Assembly: GCA_047345645.1 (NCBI GenBank)
Contig: JBLEFH010000001.1
Origin: JBLEFH01 sp047345645
GTDB taxonomy: Bacteria > Pseudomonadota > Alphaproteobacteria > Rhodobacterales > Rhodobacteraceae
Strand: one strand, 5' to 3'
DNA: 64,000 nt
Positions 1 to 10,157 of the stretch are shown piece by piece (positions within the stretch are counted from its first letter, which is position 1; each line of letters starts with the position of its first letter). A program made the position numbers and the translations under genes. The notes beneath the pieces are model-generated. The model saw only the letters and a program-made list of their open reading frames with translations, was not told the origin of the DNA and searched no databases.

Positions 1-858
1 GCAGCCCAGATCATCGCTGCGGACAGCGCGGCATTTCGTCGCGGAATCGAGGCGATCACCCTGCTGACCGACGGCAATGTCTATCTTTGTCATGAGACCG
101 GTGCGGATGTGCCGGGCAGCGATGTGAACGGTGTCGTCGCGGCGGGCTTCTCCGGCCCGCATCCGGCGGGTCTTGCCGGAACGCATATGCATTTTCTGGA
201 GCCGCCGAGCGCGAGCAAGATCGTCTGGACCATCGGCTATCACGATGTGATCACTATCGGAAAACTGCTGGAGACCGGCAAACTGGACTCCTCCCGCGTG
301 GTCGCGATCACCGGTCCGCTCTGCAAGCGCCCGCGTCTTGTGCGCACGGTCGCGGGGGCCTCGATGGCCGATCTTTGCGCCGACAGCCTGAACACCGATG
401 AGCCGATCCGCATGATCTCCGGCTCCATCCTCAGCGGCCATATGGGCGAGGGGGAAACCGGCTATCTGGGCCGCTACGCGCGCCAGATCACGCTGATCAA
501 GGAAGATCACGAGCAGATCCCGATGGGCTGGATCCGCCCCATGCCGTCGAAATATGCGTTCCAGCCGGTGCTGGGGTCCGCCTTTGCGCAAAAGCTCTAT
601 GGGCTGACCTCGAACCTCAATGGCGGGCGCCGCGCCATGGTGCCGCTCGGCACCTTCGAAGAGCTGATGCCGCAGGATTTTCTGCCGACGCAGCTCTTGC
701 GCGCGCTGCTGGTCATGGATACCGACACGGCGCAAGCGCTTGGCGCGCTGGAGCTGGACGAGGAAGATGTCGCCCTCTGCGGCTTTGCCTGCCCGGCCAA
801 ATATGAATACGGCATCGCGCTTCGCGATAGCCTCACCAAGATCGAGAAGGAGGGGTAA
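1..858 (+). CDS. nqrA: Na+-translocating NADH:quinone reductase subunit A (5' end outside window)
   Basis: Frame 1 is open from the first base to the TAA at 856-858, so this is the C-terminal ~285 residues of NqrA; the start lies upstream of the window. NqrA is the cytoplasmic-side subunit of the six-subunit Na+ pump and is associated with quinone binding. The fragment has the family-typical HPAGLAGTHMHFLEPP and IGYHDVITIG stretches and a C-terminal ALCGFACPAKYEYG segment near the end. It is followed 3 bp later by nqrB in the usual nqrABCDEF order, so identity is secure from family resemblance and context. Confidence 0.95.
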   Translation, partial: AAQIIAADSAAFRRGIEAITLLTDGNVYLCHETGADVPGSDVNGVVAAGFSGPHPAGLAGTHMHFLEPPSASKIVWTIGYHDVITIGKLLETGKLDSSRVVAITGPLCKRPRLVRTVAGASMADLCADSLNTDEPIRMISGSILSGHMGEGETGYLGRYARQITLIKEDHEQIPMGWIRPMPSKYAFQPVLGSAFAQKLYGLTSNLNGGRRAMVPLGTFEELMPQDFLPTQLLRALLVMDTDTAQALGALELDEEDVALCGFACPAKYEYGIALRDSLTKIEKEG

Positions 859-861
859 GCC

Positions 862-2061
862 GTGGGTCTGCGCAGTTTCTTCGACCGTATCGAGCCGCAA
901 TTCCTCGCGGGCGGCCGCTACGAGAAATACTTCCCCGTCTACGAGATGGTGGAAAGTTTCATCTACACGCCGAAAACGGTCACGACCGTCGCACCCCATG
1001 CCCGCTCCTATATCGATATGAAGCGGATCATGACCTATGTGGTCATCGCGACAATCCCGGCGATCCTCTTTGGCCTCTACAAGACCGGCCTGCAAACCAA
1101 CCTCGCGATTGCCGAATATGGCGCATCGGGCTGGCGTGCGGGTCTCATCGAAGCGCTCGGGATCGGGTTCAACCCCGGCAACCCGATTGCCAATATGTTG
1201 CACGGGCTGCTGTATTTCCTGCCCATCTACATCACGACGCTGGTCGCAGGCGGTATTTTCGAAGTGATCTTCGCCGTGGTGCGCAAGCATGAGGTGAACG
1301 AAGGTTTCCTCGTGACCTCCATGCTGTACACGCTGATCATGCCCGCGACCGCGCCGCTCTGGCAGGTCGCGCTCGGCATCATCTTCGGGGTGGTCATCGG
1401 CAAGGAAGTCTTTGGCGGCACGGGGAAAAACTTCCTCAACCCGGCGCTTGTCGGCCGTGCCTTCCTCTATTTCGCCTATCCCGCGCAAATGTCCGGCGAC
1501 ACGATCTGGACCCCGGTGGACGGCTTCTCCGGGGCCACCGCGCTGGCCGTGAGCGCCAGTGACGGCTTCGGCGCGCTCTCGGAATATGGCGTGACGTGGA
1601 TGGATGCGTTTATCGGCACGATTCAGGGCTGTATCGGCGAGACCTCGACCCTCGCCTGCCTGATCGGCCTCGCCTTCCTGCTGGTCACGAAAATCGCCAA
1701 CTGGCGGCTGGTGGTTGGCTGTCTCGTCGGCATGATCGCCTTCTCGACCCTGCTCAACATCATCGGCTCGGACAGCAACCCGATGTTCGCGATGCCGTGG
1801 TATTGGCACCTCGTCGTTGGCGGCTATGCGTTCGGCCTCGTCTTCATGGTGACGGAGCCGGTCTCGGCGTCGCACACGAACACAGGCCGGTTCATCTATG
1901 GCGGTCTGATCGGCTTCATGGTGGTGATGATCCGTGTCATCAACCCGGCTTTCCCGGAAGGCATGATGCTCGCGATCCTCTTCGGGAACGTCTTTGCGCC
2001 GCTGATCGACTATTTCGTCGTGCAGGCGAACATCAAACGGAGGGCCAAGCGTAATGCCTGA
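862..2061 (+). CDS. nqrB: Na+-NQR subunit B, membrane subunit with covalent FMN
   Basis: 399-residue polytopic inner-membrane protein of the Na+ pump. The start is GTG, with a strong AGGAGG-type ribosome-binding site inside the end of nqrA. The SGAT motif falls at residues 223-226, making Thr226 the expected phosphoester-linked FMN site by homology to Vibrio NqrB. NqrB takes part in electron transfer between flavins and in forming the Na+ channel with NqrD/E. The stop overlaps the start of nqrC by 8 bp, implying translational coupling. Confidence 0.95.
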   Translation: MGLRSFFDRIEPQFLAGGRYEKYFPVYEMVESFIYTPKTVTTVAPHARSYIDMKRIMTYVVIATIPAILFGLYKTGLQTNLAIAEYGASGWRAGLIEALGIGFNPGNPIANMLHGLLYFLPIYITTLVAGGIFEVIFAVVRKHEVNEGFLVTSMLYTLIMPATAPLWQVALGIIFGVVIGKEVFGGTGKNFLNPALVGRAFLYFAYPAQMSGDTIWTPVDGFSGATALAVSASDGFGALSEYGVTWMDAFIGTIQGCIGETSTLACLIGLAFLLVTKIANWRLVVGCLVGMIAFSTLLNIIGSDSNPMFAMPWYWHLVVGGYAFGLVFMVTEPVSASHTNTGRFIYGGLIGFMVVMIRVINPAFPEGMMLAILFGNVFAPLIDYFVVQANIKRRAKRNA

Positions 2062-2890
2062 AGTGAATGATCAAAACGACCAGCAGGAGCAGGCGCAGGA
2101 GAAAGGGTTCTTTGCCCGCTTCCGTGACATGCCCTCGGACTCGGTGCCGAAAACCGTGTTTGTCGCCGTCTCACTCTGCCTTGTCGCCTCGATGATCGTG
2201 TCGGCGGCGGCGGTCTCGCTGCGCCCTGTGCAGCAGGCCAACAGCCAGCGCGACCGTCAGGCAAACGTTCTCGAAGTCGCCGGCGTTTACGAAGAAGGCA
2301 TGGACGTCGCCGCGGCGTTTCAGGATTTCGAGGCCCATGTGCTGGATCTCGATACCGGCGAGTTCACTGACCAGTATGAGCCTGAAGAGTTCGAAGATCT
2401 GGCCGGCGCAGGTGATCCCGCACTGGTCCGCGCGCTTGATGAAGACCCCGCCGGGCTTGGCGGCGAGCAGCAATATTATCAGATGATTTACCTGCTGCGC
2501 GATGAGAACGGCGATCTCGACAAGGTGGTGCTGCCGATTGAAGGCTATGGACTTTGGTCCACGCTTTACGGTTTCATTGCTGTCGAAGAGAACGGCAACG
2601 ATATTTACGGCCTGCAGTTCTATCAGCATGGCGAGACCCCCGGTCTCGGCGCTGAGGTGGACAATCCGCGCTGGAAGGCGCTTTGGAACGGCAAGAAGCT
2701 GCGAGACGAGAATGGCGAGCTTCAGATCACCGTCGCCAAATCGCCGCCCGCCGCAGGCCGCGACTATTATATCGACGCGCTGGCCGGGGCGACCCTGACC
2801 TCGCGCGGTGTCGACAACCTGGTGCGCTTCTGGATGGGCGAAAACGGCTACGGCCCCTTCCTTGAGCGGCTGAAGGCAGGAGAAATCTGA
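2054..2890 (+). CDS. nqrC: Na+-NQR subunit C, periplasm-facing FMN subunit
   Basis: 278 residues with one N-terminal membrane helix (about residues 33-55) and a large periplasmic FMN-binding domain. The flavinylation motif appears as AGAT with Thr247 as the predicted FMN-linked residue; the first position is Ala rather than the commoner Ser. Flavin attachment needs an ApbE-type flavin transferase, and none is encoded in this window. The ATG overlaps nqrB and the TGA shares a base with the nqrD start (TGATG). Confidence 0.95.
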   Translation: MPEVNDQNDQQEQAQEKGFFARFRDMPSDSVPKTVFVAVSLCLVASMIVSAAAVSLRPVQQANSQRDRQANVLEVAGVYEEGMDVAAAFQDFEAHVLDLDTGEFTDQYEPEEFEDLAGAGDPALVRALDEDPAGLGGEQQYYQMIYLLRDENGDLDKVVLPIEGYGLWSTLYGFIAVEENGNDIYGLQFYQHGETPGLGAEVDNPRWKALWNGKKLRDENGELQITVAKSPPAAGRDYYIDALAGATLTSRGVDNLVRFWMGENGYGPFLERLKAGEI

Positions 2891-3543
2891 TGGCACAGAC
2901 TTATCGTTCGCAGCTTGTCGATCCCTTGGTCGATAACAACCCGATCACGTTGCAGGTCCTCGGGATCTGTTCCGCGCTTGCTGTGACCTCATCGCTCAAG
3001 GTCTCGATGGTGATGGCCATCGCGGTGACCTTCGTGACGGCATTCTCCTCGATGTTCATCTCAATGCTGCGCAACCATATCCCCGGCTCGATCCGGATTA
3101 TCGTGCAGATGGTGATCATCGCCTCGCTCGTGATCCTCGTCGATCAGGTGCTGAAGGCCTATGCTTATGAGATCTCGAAGACTCTGTCGGTGTTCGTGGG
3201 TCTCATCATCACCAACTGCATTGTGATGGGCCGCGCCGAAGCCTTCGCCATGAGCAACCCGCCCGCCGCCAGCTTTATCGACGGCGTGGGCAACGGGCTT
3301 GGCTATGGCCTGATCCTGATGATCGTCGGCTTCATCCGCGAGCTCTTCGGCTCCGGCTCGATCTTCGGCATCACGGTGATGGAAACCGTGAACAATGGCG
3401 GCTGGTACGTCCCGAACGGTCTCTTGCTGCTGCCGCCCTCGGCCTTCTTCGTGATCGGCCTCCTGATCTGGGCCTTCCGCACATGGAAGCCTGCACAGGT
3501 CGAAGAGCGTGAGTTCAAGATCCAGACGGTGGAGGCGCACTGA
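2890..3543 (+). CDS. nqrD: Na+-NQR subunit D
   Basis: 217-residue integral membrane protein with about six hydrophobic helices, homologous to NqrE and to RnfA/RnfE. It contains the family-typical PLVDNNPITLQVLGICSALAV start and the ITNCIVMGRAEAFA segment, whose Cys belongs to the intramembrane iron site shared with NqrE. The start overlaps the nqrC stop (TGATG) and the stop overlaps nqrE the same way, so the subunits are translationally coupled. Confidence 0.95.
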   Translation: MAQTYRSQLVDPLVDNNPITLQVLGICSALAVTSSLKVSMVMAIAVTFVTAFSSMFISMLRNHIPGSIRIIVQMVIIASLVILVDQVLKAYAYEISKTLSVFVGLIITNCIVMGRAEAFAMSNPPAASFIDGVGNGLGYGLILMIVGFIRELFGSGSIFGITVMETVNNGGWYVPNGLLLLPPSAFFVIGLLIWAFRTWKPAQVEEREFKIQTVEAH

Positions 3544-4151
3544 TGGAAGGGCTTGTCTCCCTCGCCGTAAAGGCGATCTTCGTTGAAAACCTCGCGCTGT
3601 CCTTCTTCCTCGGCATGTGTACCTTCATCGCCGTGTCGAAAAAGATCTCGACGGCGATTGGCCTCGGCATCTCCGTGATGATCGTGCAGGCGATCACCGT
3701 GCCAGCGAACAACCTGATCCTGAACTACCTGCTCGCGCCGGGCGCGCTCTCATGGGCCGGGTTCAACGATGTGGACCTCACTTTCCTCGGCCTCATCTCC
3801 TATATCGGGGTGATCGCCGCGCTGGTGCAGATCCTCGAAATGGTGCTCGATAAGTATTTCCCGCCGCTCTACAACGCGCTTGGCGTGTTCCTGCCGCTGA
3901 TCACGGTGAACTGCGCGATCCTCGGTGGCTCGCTCTTCATGGTGGAGCGCGGCTATAATTTCGCCGAGGCCGCAACATACGGCCTGTCCTCCGGCTTCGG
4001 CTGGGCGCTGGCGATCACGGCCATGGCGGGCGTGCGCGAGAAACTGAAATATTCCGATATTCCCGATGGCCTTCAGGGCCTAGGCATCACTTTCATCTCC
4101 GCAGGACTGATGGCCATGGCCTTCATGTCCTTCAGCGGCGTGAATCTCTGA
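3543..4151 (+). CDS. nqrE: Na+-NQR subunit E
   Basis: 202-residue, six-helix membrane subunit paralogous to NqrD with inverted topology. The VNCAILGGSLFMVER segment carries the conserved Cys expected to co-ligate the intramembrane Fe centre with NqrD. Start and overlap with nqrD (TGATG) fit tight operon organisation. The 19-bp gap before nqrF carries a GGAGGG ribosome-binding site. Confidence 0.95.
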   Translation: MEGLVSLAVKAIFVENLALSFFLGMCTFIAVSKKISTAIGLGISVMIVQAITVPANNLILNYLLAPGALSWAGFNDVDLTFLGLISYIGVIAALVQILEMVLDKYFPPLYNALGVFLPLITVNCAILGGSLFMVERGYNFAEAATYGLSSGFGWALAITAMAGVREKLKYSDIPDGLQGLGITFISAGLMAMAFMSFSGVNL

Positions 4152-4170
4152 GGCGGAGGGACAGCAAGCT

Positions 4171-5394
4171 ATGCAAACATTCGGCCTTGGCGTCATTCTG
4201 TTCACCCTGATCGTGATCGCGCTTGTGACCATCATTCTGGTCGCGCGCTCCCGTCTGGTGGCACAGGGCAACGTCAACATCACCATCAATGGCGAGAAAA
4301 CCGTCTCCGTTCCAGCGGGCGGCAAACTCTTGCAAACCCTCGCGGCGCAGAAGCTCTTCGTGCCTTCGGCTTGCGGCGGCGGCGGCACCTGCGCGCAATG
4401 CCGGGTTCGCGTCCATTCGGGCGGCGGGTCGATCCTGCCGACCGAGGAAAGCCACATCACCAAGCGCGAAGCCTCCTGCGGCGACCGCCTATCCTGTCAG
4501 GTCGCGGTCAAGCAGGACATGGAGATCGAGGTTCCCGAAGAGGTCTTCGGCGTCAAGAAGTGGGAATGCGAAGTCATTTCCAACGAAAACGTCGCGACCT
4601 TCATCAAGGCGCTGGTGCTGAAACTGCCGGAAGGCGAGGATGTGAAGTTCCGCGCCGGTGGCTACATTCAGATCGAAGCGCCTGCGCACAAGCTCTCCTA
4701 CAAGGATTTCGATGTGGAGGAGGAGTATCGCGAGGATTGGGACAAGTTCAATCTCTGGCAATATGAGTCCACCGTGGCCGAGCCGATTGAACGCGCCTAT
4801 TCCATGGCGAACTACCCCGAGGAGAAGGGCATCATCATGCTCAACGTCCGCGTGGCTTCGCCGCCGCCGGGCTCGACCGGCATCCCGCCGGGGCAGATGT
4901 CGTCCTATATCTTCAACCTCAAACCGGGCGACAAAGTCACTATTTCCGGCCCGTTCGGCGAATTCTTCGCCCGCGAAACCGAAAAGGAAATGATCTTCGT
5001 TGGCGGCGGTGCGGGTATGGCGCCGATGCGCAGCCACATCTTCGACCAGCTCAAACGCCTTGAGAACCGCGATCGGAAGATCACCTTCTGGTATGGCGCG
5101 CGCTCCAAGCGCGAGATGTTCTTCGTCGAGGATTTCGACGAGCTGGCCAAGGAATTCCCGAATTTCACCTGGCATGTCGCGCTCTCGGACGCGCTGCCGG
5201 ACGACAATTGGGACGGCTATACGGGCTTCATCCACAACGTCCTTTACGATGAATATCTCAAGGACCACCCGAACCCCGAAGACTGCGAATATTACATGTG
5301 CGGTCCGCCCATCATGAACCAGTCCGTGATCAACATGCTCCTCGATTTGGGCGTGGATCGCGAAGACATCATGCTCGACGATTTCGGCGGGTAA
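4171..5394 (+). CDS. nqrF: Na+-NQR subunit F, NADH-oxidising flavoprotein
   Basis: 407 residues: N-terminal membrane helix (about 5-27), plant-type [2Fe-2S] ferredoxin domain with cluster Cys68, Cys74, Cys77 and Cys109, FAD-binding domain (RAYSMANYPEEKG) and NADH-binding domain (FVGGGAGMAPMRSH), ending in the acidic/glycine C-terminus typical of NqrF. It is the entry point where NADH is oxidised at the cytoplasmic face and electrons pass FAD to 2Fe-2S and on to the membrane flavins. It is the last gene of the operon, followed directly by a terminator; apbE and nqrM, which follow nqrF in Vibrio, are not here. Confidence 0.96.
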   Translation: MQTFGLGVILFTLIVIALVTIILVARSRLVAQGNVNITINGEKTVSVPAGGKLLQTLAAQKLFVPSACGGGGTCAQCRVRVHSGGGSILPTEESHITKREASCGDRLSCQVAVKQDMEIEVPEEVFGVKKWECEVISNENVATFIKALVLKLPEGEDVKFRAGGYIQIEAPAHKLSYKDFDVEEEYREDWDKFNLWQYESTVAEPIERAYSMANYPEEKGIIMLNVRVASPPPGSTGIPPGQMSSYIFNLKPGDKVTISGPFGEFFARETEKEMIFVGGGAGMAPMRSHIFDQLKRLENRDRKITFWYGARSKREMFFVEDFDELAKEFPNFTWHVALSDALPDDNWDGYTGFIHNVLYDEYLKDHPNPEDCEYYMCGPPIMNQSVINMLLDLGVDREDIMLDDFGG

Positions 5395-5402
5395 GAGCAA
5401 AG

Positions 5403-5436
5403 GAAGGGCCGGGGATCTCCCGGCCTTTCTCTTTTG
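5403..5436 (+). terminator. Rho-independent terminator after nqrF
   Basis: An 11-bp hairpin (one G-U pair) with arms GAAGGGCCGGG and CCCGGCCTTTC is followed by a T-rich tract, 9 bases after the nqrF stop. It closes the nqr operon. Confidence 0.85.
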
Positions 5437-5522
5437 CGCGGCGAACGCATCTTGGTGAGCGGTTGGGGAGCGCGCCGAAATATCTGGAAATTGGTTAACA
5501 ATCGCCCCATGCTGGAGAAAAC

Positions 5523-6380
5523 ATGATCCAGCCAACAGGTGTTCCTATGCCAGATCGCATCTTCCCGACCCGCGCTTTCGCGCTCACCGCCGCGCTGACA
5601 GCGCTGCTCGCCGTCCCCGGTTTCGCTCAAGACACCGACACGGCCGAGCCGCCCGCGGTTGAAGAGAGCATGGAGACCACCGAAGCGCCCGCGCCGGAGA
5701 GCGCGGATGCGGATGCGGCAGAGTCGGAATCGATGGATATGGCGGATGATAGTGCTGCTTCCGATGAGACCGCGCCGACCGACGAAGCGGAGGCAACCGA
5801 GCCTGCCAGCGCGCCGGAAGCGGAGGCCCCAGACAGCACCGATGCAGCGTCCTCCTCCGACGCGATGGATGAGCCTGACGCAGTTGAGGCAGAAAGCACG
5901 GCTCCCGAGGCGTCCGATGCAACGAGCGAAGAGGCGGCGGAGCCTGCCGAGTCCACAGAGACCGCCCCTGCTGACGACGCTTCAGACGACGCCGCACCAG
6001 CCGATGACAGCGCCGAAACAGCCCCCCCCGCACCGGACAGCGCGGACGCGCCGACGAATGACGCCGCCGATGTGCCGACTGCGGATCAGACGACCGATGA
6101 GCAGGCCAACGCCGAGAACGACTCCACCGAGGACGAATGTGTGGACCCGGCGTCCCAAGCCGAAGCGGCCACATCGGACAGCGCGGAGGTGAGCGGCGAG
6201 CAGGAGGACAGCACGGGTTGGAGCGGCGCAACGGGCGGCTCGCGTCCCGGCACGAACCCGCAGGGCGCTGTGCGCGAGTCGACGACATGGCACGCCCCTA
6301 CGGCGCGCGGTCTCGACCTTCAGGGCCGGGCCGAAGCGACCATCGAGTCCACTGACGCGACCCCTACCGCGGACTGTTAA
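5523..6380 (+). CDS. Exported, highly acidic low-complexity protein, function unknown
   Basis: 285 residues. A GGAG site 5 bases upstream supports this ATG; an alternative ATG is at 5547. Residues about 10-35 form a Sec signal peptide ending GFAQ. Residues about 37-225 are almost only Ala, Glu, Asp, Ser, Thr and Pro, hence predicted disordered and strongly anionic. The last ~55 residues differ in composition (Trp, Gly and Arg containing, SGATGGSRPGTNPQG) and the chain ends in Cys; another Cys sits in DECVDP. Possible roles such as periplasmic polyanion or cation buffer are inference only. It converges with the next minus-strand gene, sharing TTAA at the stops. Confidence 0.75.
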   Translation: MIQPTGVPMPDRIFPTRAFALTAALTALLAVPGFAQDTDTAEPPAVEESMETTEAPAPESADADAAESESMDMADDSAASDETAPTDEAEATEPASAPEAEAPDSTDAASSSDAMDEPDAVEAESTAPEASDATSEEAAEPAESTETAPADDASDDAAPADDSAETAPPAPDSADAPTNDAADVPTADQTTDEQANAENDSTEDECVDPASQAEAATSDSAEVSGEQEDSTGWSGATGGSRPGTNPQGAVRESTTWHAPTARGLDLQGRAEATIESTDATPTADC

Positions 6381-6757
6381 TTGAGAATGGGCGGCTGCGG
6401 CTCGGCATCGTCGAGCCGCAGGGTCAACCCGTCGCGATTGAAGAAGTCGCCGTCCCGGATCAGCGTGCGGTCGCCATGAAGCGCCCGCATCAATTCGCCA
6501 AGCCGCTTCTGCGCGATCTCGTCTTTCACCAGACCCTCACGGCCCGCGCGATAGAGCACCGCCCCGGTCCATGGCGCGCCCGAGCCGTCGAGATAGCCCT
6601 TGAGATCGGCCCAATTCATCTCATCGCCAATCACATGCAGATGCGCGGATTTCAGCAGATCAATCCGCCCGTCCTCTGCCGCCACCAGCACGATCAGCAT
6701 GGTAAAGCCGCCGGTCTCCGCAAAGGTCTGTGCCAGCCAGCTGTCGAAATCGGTCAT
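6377..6757 (-). CDS. Unknown small protein at the 3' end of the selenium operon
   Basis: 126 residues starting MTDFDSWLAQ. The ATG overlaps the selB stop as ATGA, and GAAAGG lies upstream, so I prefer this start to the longer frame that would run into the tRNA gene. Composition is that of a soluble, mixed alpha/beta cytoplasmic protein (MLIVLVAAEDGRIDLLKSAHLHVIGDEMNWADLKGYL); there are no Cys and no membrane segments. I do not recognise the family. Translational coupling to selB suggests a role connected with selenium or formate dehydrogenase, but this is inference. Confidence 0.8.
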   Translation of the reverse strand: MTDFDSWLAQTFAETGGFTMLIVLVAAEDGRIDLLKSAHLHVIGDEMNWADLKGYLDGSGAPWTGAVLYRAGREGLVKDEIAQKRLGELMRALHGDRTLIRDGDFFNRDGLTLRLDDAEPQPPILN

Positions 6758-8777
6758 GTGCGGCCTTTCGGAGAATCTGGCGGAAGGGAATGGGAGTCGA
6801 ACCCACCCAGGACAGTCTCGCTGCCCCAACCGGATTTGAAGTCCGGCCGCCCCACCGGGGACGATTCCCTTCCAATGTCGCCGAACTGGTCGACCCTATG
6901 CGGATTGATGCGACGTAAATCGCCGCGACGCAAGGTGACACCCATTCGGTCGAAAAAATCAAGAATTTCAATGGCGACTTTGCGGCCATTCATCACGCGG
7001 TCGCGAAAGGCGGGCGCGGTGAACCAGCCATCCTCGCTCGCCGCCGCCACATCGCAGATGATCGCGACCATTTCGCGCGTCACGGGACGGGCGAAGAAAT
7101 GGTCCTTGGCGATCTGATCGGCGCGCCCGAGCTTCTGCGCGAGTTTCATGACCCGGCGCACTTCGCGCTCGTCGATCCCGAATTCATTGGCAAAATCGCG
7201 GACGCGCGGCGGGCGGAAGCGCGTCTCGCCTTTGAGGGCAGGCGCGATGCGATCCCACAGCGCTCCGTCCTCGGGCGATAGTCGCACCTCATGGCCCGGA
7301 AGCCGCACGAAAGCCCCATCGAGAACCGCGCGGCCCGCCGCCGCTTCGCTATGCAGAAAGGCGAGGAAATCCGGTTTGGAGAGGCGCGGCGTGAGGGAAA
7401 TCCGCAGTTTCTCGCGCCCAAGGCCCGCAAGGTCCGGATTGTCCTCATGGAAGGCGGTCAGCGTCTCGGTGAGGCCGATTTTCAGCGCTTCGGCTTGCGT
7501 GCCCGAAAGCGCGGCGCCGCCGATTTGCGTGGCGTTGGCATTTTCGACAAGAGTCGGAACGGCATCCATCAACAGCCCCCGATCCCGCGCAAACCCCGCC
7601 AAATTCACCGGTTGAATCTCCGCCATCGCCGCGAGCGCTTGCGCCGGATCATCCTCCTGTGCGGCTGTCAGCAGGGCCATCCGCTGCTCGGTCCTTCGCT
7701 TCCGACCCGGTGCGCGGAGATCGAGAAACGCGCCGCCGCCGATGGTGCGGATCGCGGAGACATCGCGCAGGATGAAGCGGTCATGAACCGTCGCGGCAAT
7801 CGGTTTGTCGAGCACCAGTTGCACGAACCCGGTTTCACCCGGCGCAACCGGATCGCCGAGCGGCACAATCCGCGCGTCGACCGCGACGGCGTGGCTATGG
7901 AGGCGCGCTGGAAACCATGTGCCAATCGGCGCGGGTTCATGGGGCAGGACGGTCAGGAGGGCGTCGATCCGATCCGTCGGGGCGTGAAGGTCCGCCGAAA
8001 GCACCATGTCGCCGCGATGAAGCGCGTCCTTGGTGATCCCGTCGCCCGCCAGATTGAGCGCGCAGCGCTGTCCGGCGCGGGCGGTTTCGGAGGGGCGGTT
8101 CTGCGCGTGGATCCCGCGGATCCGCGCCGTCATCCCGGTTGGGCTGATCGTGACCTGATCGCCAATATTCACCTCGCCCGCAATCGCCATGCCGGTCACG
8201 ACCGTTCCCGTCCCGGCCAGCGTAAAACTGCGGTCAACGGCGAGGCGGAACGGCCCTTCTTGCGCGGCTCGTGCGGCGGTCTCGGTTTCGGCGTCGATGA
8301 GCGCCGCACGGAGCGCGTCGATCCCGTCGCCGGTCATCGCGGAAACGGGAAGGATCGGCGCGCCGTTGAGACTGGTCCTAGCCAGTGCCGTTTCTATCTG
8401 CTGCGTTACCGCCTCCAGCCCGGCGCGGTCCGCCAGATCCGCCTTGGTCAGCGCCACGATTCCGCGCGAAATTCCGAGCAGATCGAGGATCGCCAGATGC
8501 TCGCGGGTCTGCGGCATCACGCCATCGTCGGCCGCGACGACGAGCAGCGCGAAATCGATCCCGCCCGCGCCCGCCAGCATGGTGTGGATCAGCTTCTCAT
8601 GGCCCGGCACATCGACGAAACCGGTGATCGTGCCGCCGCCCAAATCGGTGTAGGCGAAGCCGAGATCAATGGTGATCCCGCGCGCCTTCTCTTCGGCCAG
8701 ACGGTCCGCATCGGTGCCGGTCAACGCTTTAACGAGCGCTGTTTTCCCGTGATCGATATGGCCCGCCGTGCCGACAA

Positions 8778-8781
<4 letters not shown>
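6754..8781 (-). CDS. selB: Selenocysteine-specific elongation factor SelB (frame continues through selC)
   Basis: 675 residues. It delivers Sec-tRNA-Sec to ribosomes stalled at UGA by binding GTP, the tRNA and the SECIS hairpin. N-terminal GTPase motifs: GHIDHGKTALV (G1), DVPGHEKL (G3) and TKAD (G4), followed by beta-barrel EF-Tu-like domains and C-terminal winged-helix repeats that bind SECIS. The start overlaps the selA stop (ATGA). Odd feature: there is no stop codon before the tRNA-Sec gene. Codons 637-668 are exactly the 96 nt of selC including CCA, followed by seven more codons and a TGA that overlaps the next ATG. Residues 1-636 already cover the expected SelB domains, so the tRNA-encoded tail is extra. 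Confidence 0.95.
6778..6873 (-). tRNA. selC: tRNA-Sec, anticodon TCA
   Basis: 96 nt including encoded CCA. The acceptor stem is 8 bp (GGAAGGGA/TCCCTTCC) with G73, a long D-stem with a tiny loop, anticodon loop ACTTCAAAT within a CCGGA/TCCGG stem giving UCA, a long variable arm, and T-loop GTTCGACTC. The arms closely follow E. coli tRNA-Sec. The gene lies wholly inside the selB reading frame on the same strand, so it is probably processed from the operon transcript or driven by a promoter inside selB. Confidence 0.97.

Positions 8782-10153
<1,372 letters not shown>

Positions 10154-10157
<4 letters not shown>

Noticed and set aside
5584..6293. Reverse and alternate frames across the acidic protein gene
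   Set aside because: Repetitive GC-rich codons keep several frames open; only the forward frame has a signal peptide and ribosome-binding site.
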